DNA of 64,000 nucleotides from Trichomonas vaginalis G3 (lineage: Eukaryota; Parabasalia; Trichomonadida; Trichomonadidae), in NCBI RefSeq assembly GCF_026262505.1, contig NC_067204.1, positions 24,521,300 through 24,585,299 of the forward strand. Direction: 5' to 3'. The notes beneath the pieces were generated by a model. That model did not search any database. It was not told the origin of the DNA and was given only the letters and a program-made list of their open reading frames with translations. Below, in pieces: positions 1 to 10,200 of the stretch. The stretch's first letter is position 1. Every line of letters starts with the position of its first letter. A program made the translations under genes and the position numbers.

Positions 1-335
1 TCATTTGCTTTTATTTTCATTTTTTACTGCATTATGAGTTCATTTGAAAGTTTTTCATTGACAATTGTTTTGATGAGCCCAAATAAGTAAATTCTGAAGG
101 AATTCATGGTAAAATTTCACAAAGTATCAGATGCTTTTGCAAGTATCATTGAAGATGCTTTTGAATTCAGTTTTGGTTTCAGACAATTGAATCAAAAGAC
201 GCGAAATTATGAGAATTTTATTATCACAATCAAACACATTAAGACTTCCGAGTGGACACATCTTTTCTGAAAAAAATAAAGTCATTTGTGTATCGGTAAA
301 TTTTCTATCGTTATTGGTCTCTTCAATTTTTTCTG
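1..335. other. Spacer at left edge
   Basis: No coding sequence supported. AT-rich DNA upstream of the TTLL12-like gene. An initiator-like TCAATTTT lies at 323-330, 11 bases before the ATG at 336; its third position departs from the usual TCA-pyrimidine pattern of trichomonad initiators. Confidence 0.5.
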
Positions 336-2552
336 ATGACAGCAGCACCAGAAACAGTTCCATTTGATAAATGGTTCGAAGCTCACGCAGAGAGTTTCAC
401 TTCTTATCAATATCCACACGAAATGGCACAAATGCTTTATGATAAGCTCGTTCATCAAGCATTTGATTGTGGAAATTACTTCTCAATCGATACTTCAATT
501 GACCCAACACTTCTTTACACACCAGCCGATCAAACTACTCCACTTACACCAGGCTGCAATGTCTTCATCACTGATCATTGCTTTGCTGCCAAGCCAAAAG
601 ATATCTACTCTGAGTGGAAGAACCAGACACAGCTCAGAGAACGTCTTGCTGCCTTCATGGAATACGGAGAAGCTGCTCAGGAATTAACATTAGAGCAAAT
701 CCTTCAAAAATGTGATGGAAAGACACTCGAAATCGAATTCCAAGAACTCGAATCAATCGCTCCACTCGAAATCGCTACTAAATTCCCACATCTTGAGGTT
801 CTTTCCTTGATCGGAAATAACATCTCAAATCCAGCCGAAATTCTTGGTCTTCTTGCTCAGCTCCCAGATCTCAAGGCTCTCTGGATCGGTTCCAACCCAG
901 TTGCTGAAGCAGAAGGCATCGACAAGTCAATTCTCGATCTTTGCCCTAAGCTCGAAATTCTCAACGCCAAATTTACAAAGAACTGGGGTGAATGGGCCCT
1001 CCTCTACTACGCCCATAACAAAAATCCAGCTCTTGTTGCAAATCTCAAGATTTCTGGTCGTGGCATCACAGAACTCAAACCAGAAGCCTTCAAGAACTTC
1101 AAGAACTTATCCGTCTTAGACATTACCAACAACGAAGTCGATGTTTCAAAGATCAAAGAAATTATCCCATCTTTGACTTCTCTTTACTGCGACAACAAAG
1201 AACAAGCACCACAATCCCTCCAATTCATCAATGGTGCCGACGAGAAGGAGAATGTTGTCTCAATTCCAATTCCAGACAGAATTTGGGATCATATCCAAGC
1301 AGTTGGCGAATACTGGTGCCTTGGCGATGAAATCGCTCTCAGTATCCATCACTCTCTCGAGCCAAATGTCGCCCAGATGCCAGTTCGTTCTCCTTTGAAC
1401 GGCCAATCATATTTTGTCTTCTGGCCGGTCGCTGTTATCAATCCATTTGATGAGATCAAGGCCGATCTCTTCCCTCTTATCCCTCTCGGCGCAGAAGTTC
1501 CAGCCGAAAGGCCTCCATTAACTCCAATGAAATCTCTCAAGTCAAAATTCCATTCCAGCGTTATTTCAAAGCGTCCAATCAAAACATACATCGATATGGA
1601 TATCTTCCGCGAGCACTTACATTCAGACAAGTTCCAATTAGTCGATATTCCAGAAGAAGCCGATTTAATTTGGTACACATTCAAGAATTTCGATGACTGG
1701 AAGCACATTTACGAATCCAAGATCCTCGTTGATCAGATCGAAGGCGAGGAATGCCTTACAGCCAAAGATTATCTCTACGAAACATGTACACAGTACATGG
1801 GCCAAGTTCCATGGCTTCCAGAGACATTTATATTGACAGAGCCAGAGGAAATTGCTCGTTTCGTCCAGAGAAACGAGGAACTCAAGAAATCCGGACAATC
1901 CCACGTTTGGATTCTCAAAGCCTTCCAAACAGCACGTGCCAATCTCATGATCTGCACAGATTCAGCATCAGAAGTCCTCAGGCACGCCTCAATTGGCCCA
2001 AGACTTGTTCAAAGGTATCTTTGGAATCCATTGAACATTTACGGCAGAAAATTCGATTTGAGGTTCATTGTTTTACTTAAATCAGTCAAACCAATGGAAC
2101 TCTACGCCTACAAAGTCTTCTGGCCAAGACTTGCTCCAAAGGAATGGGCACTTGAAGACTTCGATGACTACGAGAGACATTTCACTGTAATGAACTACAG
2201 AGCACCAGGAAAAGTCACTCCAAAGACATGGGTTGATTTCGTGCAGCAGTTCGCAGTCGAGAATCCTAATATTACATGGGAAGAAGTGTTGAACAGATGC
2301 TACATCGCAATGAGAGACATGTTCATGTGCGGCTGCCAGAAATTGGTTGCTTCTCCTTACTCAAAAGCAATGTACGGAATTGATCTGATGATTACGAATG
2401 ACTACCAACCAGTGATTTTGGAGTGCAACTTCCAGCCTGACTGCCACAGAGCGTGCAACCTTTGCCCAACTTTCGTCGACGATGTATTCGAAGTTCTTTA
2501 TACTGATCAGCCAGTAACTAACGACAAAGTAGTTTTCATCCCTCTTGACTAA
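336..2552 (+). CDS. TTLL12: Tubulin-tyrosine ligase-like protein 12 homologue
   Basis: 738 residues. The N-terminal third carries leucine-rich-repeat-like segments (about residues 135-275, with LEVLSLIGNNIS and LSVLDITNNEVD). The C-terminal 300 residues form a TTL/ATP-grasp domain: WILKAF near 530, RKFDLRFIVLL near 575, and YGIDLMITNDYQPVILECN near 690, where the conserved acidic and Asn residues of the nucleotide/metal site lie. This order matches TTLL12, a pseudo-ligase type member that binds tubulin and affects tyrosination and histone marks in animals; human TTLL12 is about 640 residues. Catalytic ability cannot be judged from this reading. The first ATG follows an initiator-like site at short distance. 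No intron or break is visible. Family placement is firm; the specific TTLL12 subgroup is an inference from the LRR plus TTL layout. Confidence 0.85.
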   Translation: MTAAPETVPFDKWFEAHAESFTSYQYPHEMAQMLYDKLVHQAFDCGNYFSIDTSIDPTLLYTPADQTTPLTPGCNVFITDHCFAAKPKDIYSEWKNQTQLRERLAAFMEYGEAAQELTLEQILQKCDGKTLEIEFQELESIAPLEIATKFPHLEVLSLIGNNISNPAEILGLLAQLPDLKALWIGSNPVAEAEGIDKSILDLCPKLEILNAKFTKNWGEWALLYYAHNKNPALVANLKISGRGITELKPEAFKNFKNLSVLDITNNEVDVSKIKEIIPSLTSLYCDNKEQAPQSLQFINGADEKENVVSIPIPDRIWDHIQAVGEYWCLGDEIALSIHHSLEPNVAQMPVRSPLNGQSYFVFWPVAVINPFDEIKADLFPLIPLGAEVPAERPPLTPMKSLKSKFHSSVISKRPIKTYIDMDIFREHLHSDKFQLVDIPEEADLIWYTFKNFDDWKHIYESKILVDQIEGEECLTAKDYLYETCTQYMGQVPWLPETFILTEPEEIARFVQRNEELKKSGQSHVWILKAFQTARANLMICTDSASEVLRHASIGPRLVQRYLWNPLNIYGRKFDLRFIVLLKSVKPMELYAYKVFWPRLAPKEWALEDFDDYERHFTVMNYRAPGKVTPKTWVDFVQQFAVENPNITWEEVLNRCYIAMRDMFMCGCQKLVASPYSKAMYGIDLMITNDYQPVILECNFQPDCHRACNLCPTFVDDVFEVLYTDQPVTNDKVVFIPLD

Positions 2553-3139
2553 GATTTTTTTTATTTATAAAGAATTTAAACTTGATTTCATGTTAATTTT
2601 GTTTTTGAGACCGGATTAAGTTTAAAGAAAGCTATAGGGAATATCAATTTAATCTCTAAACTTAGGGATGCACTTACCACTTTCTAACATTCTCTTAGTT
2701 TTATTTTTTGACATCTCTTAATTTATGGTTGCACTTACCACTTTCTGACGTTCTCTCAATTTATGACATAACTAACTTTAGGTTTAAAGCTAATGTTTCC
2801 TGTCAGTAAAAAGTTATTATAAACCATTTTGTAGTACTGAATGAGGTAATTATACTTTTTCAACATTTAATCAAGGATTTTATACATATGCATGCGTATC
2901 AGATAATATTTTATAATGTTTCCGCGTAAATATCACAAACATATTCAAAATTTATGATTCGTAATTTTTTTGGCAAACCGTCTTAAGGGAACATCTTTAA
3001 ATTGACTTGTAAATTTAAAGAAATTATTCAATTTTATTTGATGAACATTAAATCAAATGATTTTTTTTAAAAAAAATATTGTAAATTCTAAAGTGTCAAA
3101 CCGTATTAATTGAATAGACAAAATTTTTTCATTTTTATC
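2553..3139. other. Spacer with a short imperfect repeat
   Basis: No gene seen. Two similar stretches containing GCACTTACCACTTTCT lie at about 2669-2695 and 2730-2756, 61 bases apart. TCAAACCGTATT at 3096-3107 and a TCATTTTT initiator at 3129-3136 precede the next gene and probably form its promoter. Confidence 0.45.
3129..3136 (+). promoter_or_regulatory. Initiator (Inr) of the 3140 gene
   Basis: TCATTTTT with the A at 3131, nine bases before the ATG. It fits the trichomonad Inr (TCA followed by pyrimidine/T/A), known to bind IBP39. Position and sequence both fit; transcription start is not shown. Confidence 0.55.
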
Positions 3140-3934
3140 ATGCTTGAATATGATAAGTTACATCCATTCCAGTGCTCCGACAAAACAATCAATAATGAAT
3201 ATCTTCCAAAATTCTACAAGTATTGGCCTGATCTATCCCCGGATTGTTCATATGTTTCTAATCCATACCTTATAGCATACTTCAGCAATTATATTAAGAA
3301 TGAATTATCAGATTTAATAAAGGAAGTTGAAAAAAAGCATCATTATGAGGTCATAATTTACAAAGCATACGCTCCGTTTGCCGTTCATAAAGATCCAGAA
3401 AAATTAAACGAAGTTATCGTTATTTACAAGTCAGGTCCATCTATCGAAAAGTATTATGGTTGTTTTGTTATACATTTGAATATGCATGAAGCCACAAGTT
3501 TACTTGAGGTTTTAAGATTTTTTACTTCGCGGATTAGTTTTGAAAAGCCTCCATTTGAAGTTGTAAAAACAGAATATATAAAAGATTGCCCTTACTTTTA
3601 TAAACCCAGCCTTAATGAAATTTCAAAGATTCCTTTAGGTCGAGTTCCACATTTTGACAACGTTTATACAGAGAAATCACTTCAAACACGTGATTTATTT
3701 TATTTTGGTCTTATTTCATTACACAATTCTGGTTCAAGAATTGATTATTATCAATTATACAAAACATTCTTTTCTAAAGAAATTAAATTCCGAAAGATTG
3801 ATTTCAAACCAGATGGAAGTATCATCGAACACCCTGATGAGAATAAAAATATATGTAACAAAACCAAGTCACTTTCTCCTCCAAGTATGAGAAGACAAGG
3901 TTATCAGAAGATCCTAACAATTATGAATCCTTAA
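3140..3934 (+). CDS. Uncharacterised trichomonad family protein
   Basis: 264 residues beginning MLEYDKLHPF. The ATG at 3140 is chosen because a clean TCATTTTT initiator ends four bases before it; an in-frame TTG at 3110 is not credible. The protein is soluble-looking, rich in Lys, Tyr and Asp, with no signal peptide or membrane segment and no motif I recognise. Two aromatic blocks (YYGCFVIHLNMHE and DLFYFGLISLHNSGSR) look like beta-rich folded core. A degraded copy of its last 70 codons lies about 1.9 kb downstream at 5692-5915, so it belongs to a duplicating family. Codon use is AT-rich compared with the highly expressed neighbour RPS3. Function unknown. Confidence 0.65.
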   Translation: MLEYDKLHPFQCSDKTINNEYLPKFYKYWPDLSPDCSYVSNPYLIAYFSNYIKNELSDLIKEVEKKHHYEVIIYKAYAPFAVHKDPEKLNEVIVIYKSGPSIEKYYGCFVIHLNMHEATSLLEVLRFFTSRISFEKPPFEVVKTEYIKDCPYFYKPSLNEISKIPLGRVPHFDNVYTEKSLQTRDLFYFGLISLHNSGSRIDYYQLYKTFFSKEIKFRKIDFKPDGSIIEHPDENKNICNKTKSLSPPSMRRQGYQKILTIMNP

Positions 3935-4606
3935 TTATACTTGTTTATAAGTTCGAAAAATATTTTGAGCATTTTGAAAAAAACTATATAGTTTGATGCA
4001 TTTATATTCAAGAGAATTTTAATGACACTAGGATACAAGAAATAAATTTTAGATGTTTAAACTGATTGAACAAAAATCTTTATAGTTTTTTAAAATTTTT
4101 TTGAGGACTCTAAAATTCTATTTTCCAAGGATACAGCATTGCATTCATTCAATAAATATATTTACCATAGATACTAATCTCTGCGAGTACATAGCGCTTT
4201 AGACAGCATTCTCTTATGCTCTTCATATAGCAAGATTTTGAGGTTTTTTAATCAATGAATACAATCTCAAAATTGAGAAGAAATGTTCCTTTAGCATTAA
4301 GACACTATCAACACGAATTGAAGACGCCATTAAATATATTTTTTCATGAAATTGTAGTTTGTTGCCATTGAAATTGTTGTGAATTATTCAGAAAGCAATC
4401 TGAAATCTCTCATCATCTATGTAATAATTTTAAAATATAGCAATCATGTGACTTATTTACAAATTGGATATGCATATAGAGATGGTACTGATTTTTCAAG
4501 TGTTTGATTGTAAATTTCAAATTTTAATTTTCAAAAATCGAATTTATTTAATAAAAATAGTTAAAATAACAATAATAGATGATTTATTTACAGTTAAATT
4601 ATTATC
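3935..4606. other. Spacer between convergent genes
   Basis: About 670 bases of AT-rich DNA between the 3' ends of two convergent genes. Open frames here are short and of low complexity. Nothing supported. Confidence 0.45.
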
Positions 4607-5497
4607 TTATGCTTGCAATGGTGGCAAAGGCCATCTTGTCAAAGATTCTGGAGTTGGCTTTTTTGGCGTGGCCGAACTATTTGAATTTTCAGAAATATCG
4701 GTCTTGAAATCTCCCATGTAGTAGTTGCATGCTTCATTTGATGGTGCTAAATTTCCAGTAAGAGATTTCGCAGCTTCAGCGAAGTTTCCATCGAAGAATT
4801 GATAGTATCCTTTATTGATAGTCTTCAGAGCTGGGTTAAGAACCTTTTCGAAGTATTTATCAGCAAGACTTCTGTCTCCAATCGAAATCAGAACTCTGCC
4901 GAAGCAGGAGAGCGTTTCATCATCATTAACTTGGTCAGGTGGCATAAATTCATTAAGGAAACTTGTAATTATCGAGTACTTTCTGGTGGAATGAAGAATT
5001 GCAACGATATTTTCAGCGATGTAGTTTAATCTGCCATGGACAACTAAAACAGCGTTACCAACTGTCATGTAAAATTCATCTGTTTTTGTTTTATCTGTCA
5101 GGAGAATCTGTCTTTGTTGATTTTGTGTTTTCAGATAAGCTAGAACTTTCGAATAATGTCTGAATAGTCTCATAAACTTGTTAAATGTATCATCACCATT
5201 TGTACTTGTCATCATTACTAAGAGCATAAAGTCAAATGGTGGTGCAGGGAATCCAGGATCAAGATACTCCTCATTCCACTTGTCCATGTATTCATAAATA
5301 GAATCTAAATACATATTGGAATGGTTTGTAAGCTCTGTGAAGTCATTTCTCTTGAAAAATGATAAAACTTTGATGAAATGATAGCGATGAAGGAGCTCTT
5401 CATCACCTGGTTGAACCTTAGAAAAGACATTGAGGTTTGTATAGTTTGCATTATTGATTTGCTCTAAATCTGCCTTATACTCTGACAATCCCCACAT
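4607..5497 (-). CDS. TRAPPC12-like TPR protein
   Basis: 296 residues, helical, with tetratricopeptide-type periodicity. The best signature is in the C-terminal half: CFGRVLISIGDRSLADKYF followed by a stretch ending in NKGYYQFFDGNFAEAAKSL and NEACNYYMGD. It resembles the GRIFLQIGD...AEKYF / NFAEA pattern of TRAPPC12, a subunit of the TRAPP complex acting in ER-to-Golgi vesicle tethering. The protein is much shorter than animal TRAPPC12 (over 700 residues) and corresponds to its C-terminal TPR part. The last 30 residues are Pro/Ser-rich. The first ATG gives MWGLSEYKAD. Assignment rests on motif recall only; a generic TPR protein is the alternative. Confidence 0.55.
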   Translation of the reverse strand: MWGLSEYKADLEQINNANYTNLNVFSKVQPGDEELLHRYHFIKVLSFFKRNDFTELTNHSNMYLDSIYEYMDKWNEEYLDPGFPAPPFDFMLLVMMTSTNGDDTFNKFMRLFRHYSKVLAYLKTQNQQRQILLTDKTKTDEFYMTVGNAVLVVHGRLNYIAENIVAILHSTRKYSIITSFLNEFMPPDQVNDDETLSCFGRVLISIGDRSLADKYFEKVLNPALKTINKGYYQFFDGNFAEAAKSLTGNLAPSNEACNYYMGDFKTDISENSNSSATPKKPTPESLTRWPLPPLQA

Positions 5498-5691
5498 TTT
5501 TTAAAAGTGACACATCACTAAAATAAAAAAAAATCATATTAGATTTGAATGTCTAGCACATGAATATCAATATTCCAAAGACAAAAGTAGATAGATCAAG
5601 TAACATTTGTATTATTTGAACGATTTACGCTTTCCAAACACAATCTAAAACCAAAATCATAATAAATTAGACAAATAAGCACATAATTATG

Positions 5692-5915
5692 AGCTTCTTT
5701 TCAATAACTCACAACAAAAGGGGCTCAAGAATTGATAGTTATCAATTATTCAAAACATTCTTTTCTAGTTTGAAATGTATTTCGAAGAATTGATTTCAAA
5801 CCAGATGGAAGCATCATCAAACATCCGAATTAAAATAAAACAGTCAAATATAATTTCGCGTTATTTAACTAAGCAACTATCCACTCAAAGTAAGAGAAGA
5901 CAACAATCATGTAAT
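5692..5915 (+). pseudogene. Relic of the 3140-3934 gene family
   Basis: The stretch containing AAAACATTCTTTTCTA and GATTTCAAACCAGATGGAAG matches the 3' end of the 3140-3934 gene closely (GSRIDYYQLYKTFF...DFKPDGSIIEHP), followed by a weaker match to its final codons. Small insertions and deletions abolish the frame. Read as an old tandem or dispersed duplicate of a host gene; the 5' two thirds are not recognisable. Confidence 0.7.
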
Positions 5916-6099
5916 TGAATAAACAAATTTGATAAAATACGGAATATGACACACACATATCTTTTAATCAATCTGAGTATGTTTTTTATGTCTTAGATTT
6001 AATATAAAAAATCAAATATCTGAAATTGAAGGTTAAAAACTAAATAATGTGGAAAAATTGAATAAATTTATAATAGGATTTGCTCTAAATCCAATAAAT

Positions 6100-6750
6100 T
6101 TAGTCCTTAGCTTCATGAACCTTGATGACATCTGGCTGGGACTCCTTTGGACCAGAGATGCCGGATGGGTCCTGAGCGAGCATGATGAGGACGCGGATAC
6201 CGATTGTAGCCTGCTTCATTGGGATGTGGCCGACAGCCTGTGTGACGAACTGCTTTGTAACATCACCAGACTTGACCATGTAGCCCTCTTTATACTTGGA
6301 TGTGGAAGCACGGGCACCACGGAGCTTACCAGAAATAGCGACTTCGCAGCCACGAGCACCAGCATCCATAACAAAGCGGATGATGGAGTAGGCAGCACGA
6401 CGAGCTGGGATACGAGCGATAAGCTTGTAGCGGAGGGACTCGAGCTGGTTGAGAGCGGAGAGACCCTTACGCTGGATACGGTCGATGAAGATCTCAAGGG
6501 AGTCTTCCTTAAGGCGCCAGCGCTTCTGGATCATCATGCGGACTTCCTGGAGACGGCGGCCGTGGTTGTCAACGAATTCCTTTGTGTTGGCAGCCTTGAT
6601 GATGATTTCTGTGCGTGTTGGTGTTTGGCGAACTTCGCAGCCACCATAGCCTTCCTTTGTGAGTTCACGTGTGAGGAGCTCGTTAAGTTCGGCATAGAAG
6701 AGGCCTGTCTCGATGATGCGGCGGACTTTTGTGCAACGCTGTGCTTTCAT
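6100..6750 (-). CDS. RPS3: 40S ribosomal protein S3 (uS3)
   Basis: 216 residues from the ATG at 6750 (MKAQRCTKVRRIIETG). The frame is open further upstream to 6861, but the extension is AT-rich and unlike S3, so the shorter start is preferred. The order is canonical: N-terminal FYAELNELLTRELTKEGYGG, type II KH domain with RTEIIIKA and NHGRRLQEVRMMIQKRW, then the C-terminal S3 domain with SLRYKLIARIPARRAAYSIIRFVM, GCEVAISGKLRGARA and GIRVLIMLAQDPSG. It forms the mRNA entry site of the small subunit. GC-richer codon use than its neighbours fits high expression. The usual eukaryotic C-terminal tail is short, as in other protists. Confidence 0.97.
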   Translation of the reverse strand: MKAQRCTKVRRIIETGLFYAELNELLTRELTKEGYGGCEVRQTPTRTEIIIKAANTKEFVDNHGRRLQEVRMMIQKRWRLKEDSLEIFIDRIQRKGLSALNQLESLRYKLIARIPARRAAYSIIRFVMDAGARGCEVAISGKLRGARASTSKYKEGYMVKSGDVTKQFVTQAVGHIPMKQATIGIRVLIMLAQDPSGISGPKESQPDVIKVHEAKD

Positions 6751-7370
6751 TCCTAAAAAGGCCAGACCAAACCGTAAAATCCATTCAATTTTTATTACTT
6801 TTAAAAAAAGAATAAAATTAACATCTTTAATATGTGCAAAGCTAAATACCACAGTTTTCAAAGAAATTACGATTATATTAGACTTTGCAAAATGAAATTA
6901 TTATCCACATAAGCTTATTTCAAAGGTCTTTTTGAAAATCAATTGATGTAAGAATTCATGTTCAAATGGATATTAGTTTCTGATTTATTAATATTAAATA
7001 TCAAATGGTATCTATTGACTTTTCTTCCACTCAATACATTCCTTTTGAATTTCAAGTCCGATCAAAAGCGTTTTCATATCACCACATAATTATCAAGTAT
7101 GATTTTAATCAAAATTGAAATAATGTTCCATTTGTGTACATTTAGATTAGATACATACTCAATTTCGCTATACTATCAGTAAGCATTACTTATACAAATG
7201 CCTAGATGAAACATATAATGAAAGAATCTGCATTTTAAATATTAAGAACCTCTTTCTCATCAGCGTGTAGGCTATGCATATTTACATCATTTAATACCAG
7301 AATGAACTATTCATTAGGTATGAGAATTCACATGAAATGAATCCCAAATTATTTTTGTCAAAATAACAAA
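6751..7370. other. Divergent spacer between RPS3 and ISY1
   Basis: Promoter region for both divergent genes. CCAAACCGTAAAAT at 6767-6780 lies 17 bases upstream of the RPS3 start (reverse orientation with respect to that gene). The rest is AT-rich with nothing recognised. Confidence 0.45.
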
Positions 7371-7934
7371 ATGAGACCATGTGAAATGAGAAATGACCTT
7401 TTGAACCGATGGGTTCGATTACGAAGAGAGGAGAAGTTCGCCCATTATTGGGAAATGCCAAAAGATCCAGGGACAGTTCTCACATTAGCTGAAGCAGAAA
7501 AATGGAGAAATTATCTTGCAAAAGAACTTAAAGATCACATCGAAAGATTATACACGGAGCCTTTACCTGACGATGAGACAAGATATTTAAACGATTATTG
7601 CAATCAAGAATTACAAAAAATTAGAAGATGGGAATTACGCATAATTGAATTAGGAGGCATTGATTACTCAAAAGTTGGTGTGGCCACACCTAATGGAGAT
7701 ATCTTAAATACTAATCTTAATCAATATCAATATTTCGGTCGAGCTAGGCAACTTCCTGGCGTCAAAGAATTAATAGAGCAAGAAAAGCAAAGAAAACAAG
7801 ATGAAATTACAAAGAAAAAAGTTACCAAAGAAGAATTAATGAAGAAAGTTGATGCTGAATATTATGGATTAGAGGATGACACTTGGCTCATTGAAGAAGA
7901 ACAAAAGTTTGAGAATTCACTCAAATCATGCTAA
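7371..7934 (+). CDS. ISY1: Pre-mRNA splicing factor ISY1
   Basis: 187 residues. The N-terminal half matches the ISY1 family: LTLAEAEKWRNYLAKEL, then LNDYCNQELQKIRRWELRI with the invariant ELGGIDYSKVG, YQYFGRARQLPGVKEL, and ELMKKVDAEYYGLEDD. ISY1 is a spliceosomal NTC-associated protein acting around the first catalytic step. Animal and yeast proteins are longer (about 235-285 residues) because of an acidic linker and a C-terminal helix; here the protein stops just after the DAEYYG block. The expected first 8-10 residues of the family are partly replaced by MRPCEMRNDLLNRWVRL. Trichomonads have few introns but retain a spliceosome, so the gene is expected. Confidence 0.92.
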   Translation: MRPCEMRNDLLNRWVRLRREEKFAHYWEMPKDPGTVLTLAEAEKWRNYLAKELKDHIERLYTEPLPDDETRYLNDYCNQELQKIRRWELRIIELGGIDYSKVGVATPNGDILNTNLNQYQYFGRARQLPGVKELIEQEKQRKQDEITKKKVTKEELMKKVDAEYYGLEDDTWLIEEEQKFENSLKSC

Positions 7935-8560
7935 TTTTAGCGTTATTTTTATATTATTTAATATGTCAAAGAATAATCCTTATTCAAGACTTCATAACAC
8001 TACATACTCTTATGTTATTTCTATCTGTTTGTATATAAAATCATGATTTCTTATATTTCGATTGAATTACAACTGTTTTTTAACAATTATACTCATTTAT
8101 GGTACATTTCATTTAATCCATAGAAATACATTATCTTACATCTATAGGAATTAGAGATATTTTCAAATAGTATAATAAAATTCAACTAATAATACATTTT
8201 AAAGCAAATATATATTATAACCAATAACAATAACAACATATGGGCCTACCCCTTGAGTGTTTTATTATTTTATCATAGTTAAAAAATTTCAGATTTTCCT
8301 GTTTTGATCGAATGAATAGGAGTTATATCTATGCGTATGAATATAAATGGCATGGAACCTTACATCAATATCCTTTTGTTCATCAAAACACATATCTTAA
8401 AGGTGAAATGGATTCAATTTCAAGATTATTATGTCAATTATCCATTAATTTTGATATATTAAGCATCTTTGGTGCTTATACATGTTATATTTAATTTGAA
8501 ATATTTATTCTAGCTCTACACCGATATTGACAGAAAAAAAAATATAAATTCAATATCGCA
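7935..8560. other. Spacer
   Basis: AT-rich. An open frame of 60 codons at 8312-8494 has no family resemblance and no initiator; I do not call it. The last 30 bases before 8561 probably hold the next gene's promoter. Confidence 0.4.
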
Positions 8561-10006
8561 ATGCAAAATCAGCCTCTTTATAAGGACGTCGTTGCCCGCG
8601 TCGTTCTTCATCGCAAAAAGGAGGAAGAGTGGATTGCATTGCGTGACCAGCTTCAGCATCAAATTGCAGTATGCATGGGACAAAATGGAGCAATTAAATT
8701 ATGCGAAGCCTCTTTAAATAAACAGATCGATGACTTAAAGCGAAAGATTGCAATAGCCAAAGGACAAGAACCGGAAGAAAAGAAACCAGAACCGGCACCA
8801 CCTCAACCTCAAGAAATTCAACATAAGATCGAACCACTTCCAATGATAATAGATAAAGGTAATATCGAGCAGAAAGCTCCAAAACTTATCGAAATACAAC
8901 CAATTCAACTTCTTCCAGAACCTTCTCCAATTAAAATTTCGACTCCTCCACCGCAGCCTCTTCCAGAATCTCCACCACCGGCAACAGAAAAGAAAAGGAA
9001 ATTACGAAAAGGCGCAAGCAAGAAATCTGCGGGTTCAGGCGCTCCTGCGCTTTTCAAACATTCGATAAATATTCACTTAGATGCCATCCGTGCTTTAGCC
9101 TTTTACAATTCGATGCCAATTATCATTTCAGCAAGTGATGATGGTACTATTCGACTTACAAATTGCGAACCATCGAGTTCTAAAGGTAAGAAACTGAAAA
9201 ATCCAGTTAACTTCGCATCATTACGTGGCCATGCAACTCCTGTATTATGTCTAGCGCAATACGAAGCTAATAATAGACAGTATATGCTCAGTGGAGCTGT
9301 AGATGGAACAATATGTTATTGGGACTTACCGAAAGCTACTGTTGCTCTATACGATACACGTGGCCATGTATGCCACGACAGAATTTACGAGTACGACTTC
9401 CATAAAGACTCTGTTTGGGGAGTATCTACAAATGGAACTAGCGTTGTATCAGTTTCTGCTGATGGAACTGCCAAGCTCTGGAACATTTGTGAGAACCCAC
9501 AGCCAGAGGACCTCCCTGTTAAGTCTCTTCCCGTTCAATGCAGATGGATTGAAGGAAATCGCTTCGTAGTCGCATGCCAGAACGGCGAAATACTCATATT
9601 TAATAGCAACAAGCTTGAAAAGGAGATAAAGATTGATCATCCAATCGAAACTATCTCTAATATCGTTGATAATATTATGACAGTTACTTCCGGTGATTCA
9701 TTCCTCCGAATTGTCTCTTTGGAGGATGGAGAAATTATTCATGAGATCAAAGCATCACAGAAAAACTTACAATCTTGCTCTATTACATCTGATGGAGAAT
9801 GCTACATTACAACATCGACGGCAAGAGAAGTAAGAGTTTATTCTTCTAATCCCCCTTACGATTGTGTCTTCTCTGATGTCTATTCAAGAGAAAAATTTGG
9901 AGAAAGCGCAATTTGCTCGACAGCTACAACGAGCGACGCGAAAACTAGCTATTTCGCAATTGGCGGTGCTGACGGATCTTTACATGTGTTTATACATAAT
10001 GGATAA
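8561..10006 (+). CDS. Striatin-like WD40 protein
   Basis: 481 residues. Residues 1-70 form a charged coiled coil (LHRKKEEEWIALRDQLQHQI, LNKQIDDLKRKIAIAKGQ). Residues 75-150 are a Pro/Glu-rich linker ending in a basic KKRKLRKGASKK. From about 165 to the end there are six or seven WD40 blades: HLDAIRALAFYNSMPIIISA, LRGHATPVLCLAQYE, FHKDSVWGVSTNGTSVVSVS with ADGTAKLWN, and a final FAIGGADGSLHVFI. The H.D.IRALAF / D.VWG / ADGT.KLWN pattern is that of striatin, the scaffold and PP2A regulatory subunit of STRIPAK complexes. The caveolin- and calmodulin-binding segments of animal striatins are not recognisable, and the protein is shorter. The stop codon lies in TAAAAAAA, typical of short trichomonad 3' ends. 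Confidence 0.75.
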   Translation: MQNQPLYKDVVARVVLHRKKEEEWIALRDQLQHQIAVCMGQNGAIKLCEASLNKQIDDLKRKIAIAKGQEPEEKKPEPAPPQPQEIQHKIEPLPMIIDKGNIEQKAPKLIEIQPIQLLPEPSPIKISTPPPQPLPESPPPATEKKRKLRKGASKKSAGSGAPALFKHSINIHLDAIRALAFYNSMPIIISASDDGTIRLTNCEPSSSKGKKLKNPVNFASLRGHATPVLCLAQYEANNRQYMLSGAVDGTICYWDLPKATVALYDTRGHVCHDRIYEYDFHKDSVWGVSTNGTSVVSVSADGTAKLWNICENPQPEDLPVKSLPVQCRWIEGNRFVVACQNGEILIFNSNKLEKEIKIDHPIETISNIVDNIMTVTSGDSFLRIVSLEDGEIIHEIKASQKNLQSCSITSDGECYITTSTAREVRVYSSNPPYDCVFSDVYSREKFGESAICSTATTSDAKTSYFAIGGADGSLHVFIHNG

Positions 10007-10200
10007 AAAAATAATATTGAAATATTTTGTTAAAAAAAAGTTATTTTAATAAGAATCTATATCTCTCTGATAATTCATTTCATTTAAAATCAGACATAAT
10101 GCAGAAATATGTTTATCAAATTTGAAATTTTGAATTTGATAACATTTGAGATAAAAAATACTAATAACTACCCTAAACAATATTCCGATGAAAGTAAGAT

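Noticed and set aside
3110-3139. Extension of the 3140 gene to a TTG
   Set aside because: Not an ATG and it overlaps the initiator site.
6049-6756. 235-residue plus-strand frame opposite RPS3
   Set aside because: Shadow of the GC-rich conserved RPS3 gene on the other strand.
6100-6861. Longer RPS3 start at 6861
   Set aside because: The added 37 residues are AT-rich and unlike S3, and the ATG at 6750 fits the family N-terminus.
8312-8494. 60-codon gene
   Set aside because: Short, no promoter, no family resemblance, AT-rich composition.
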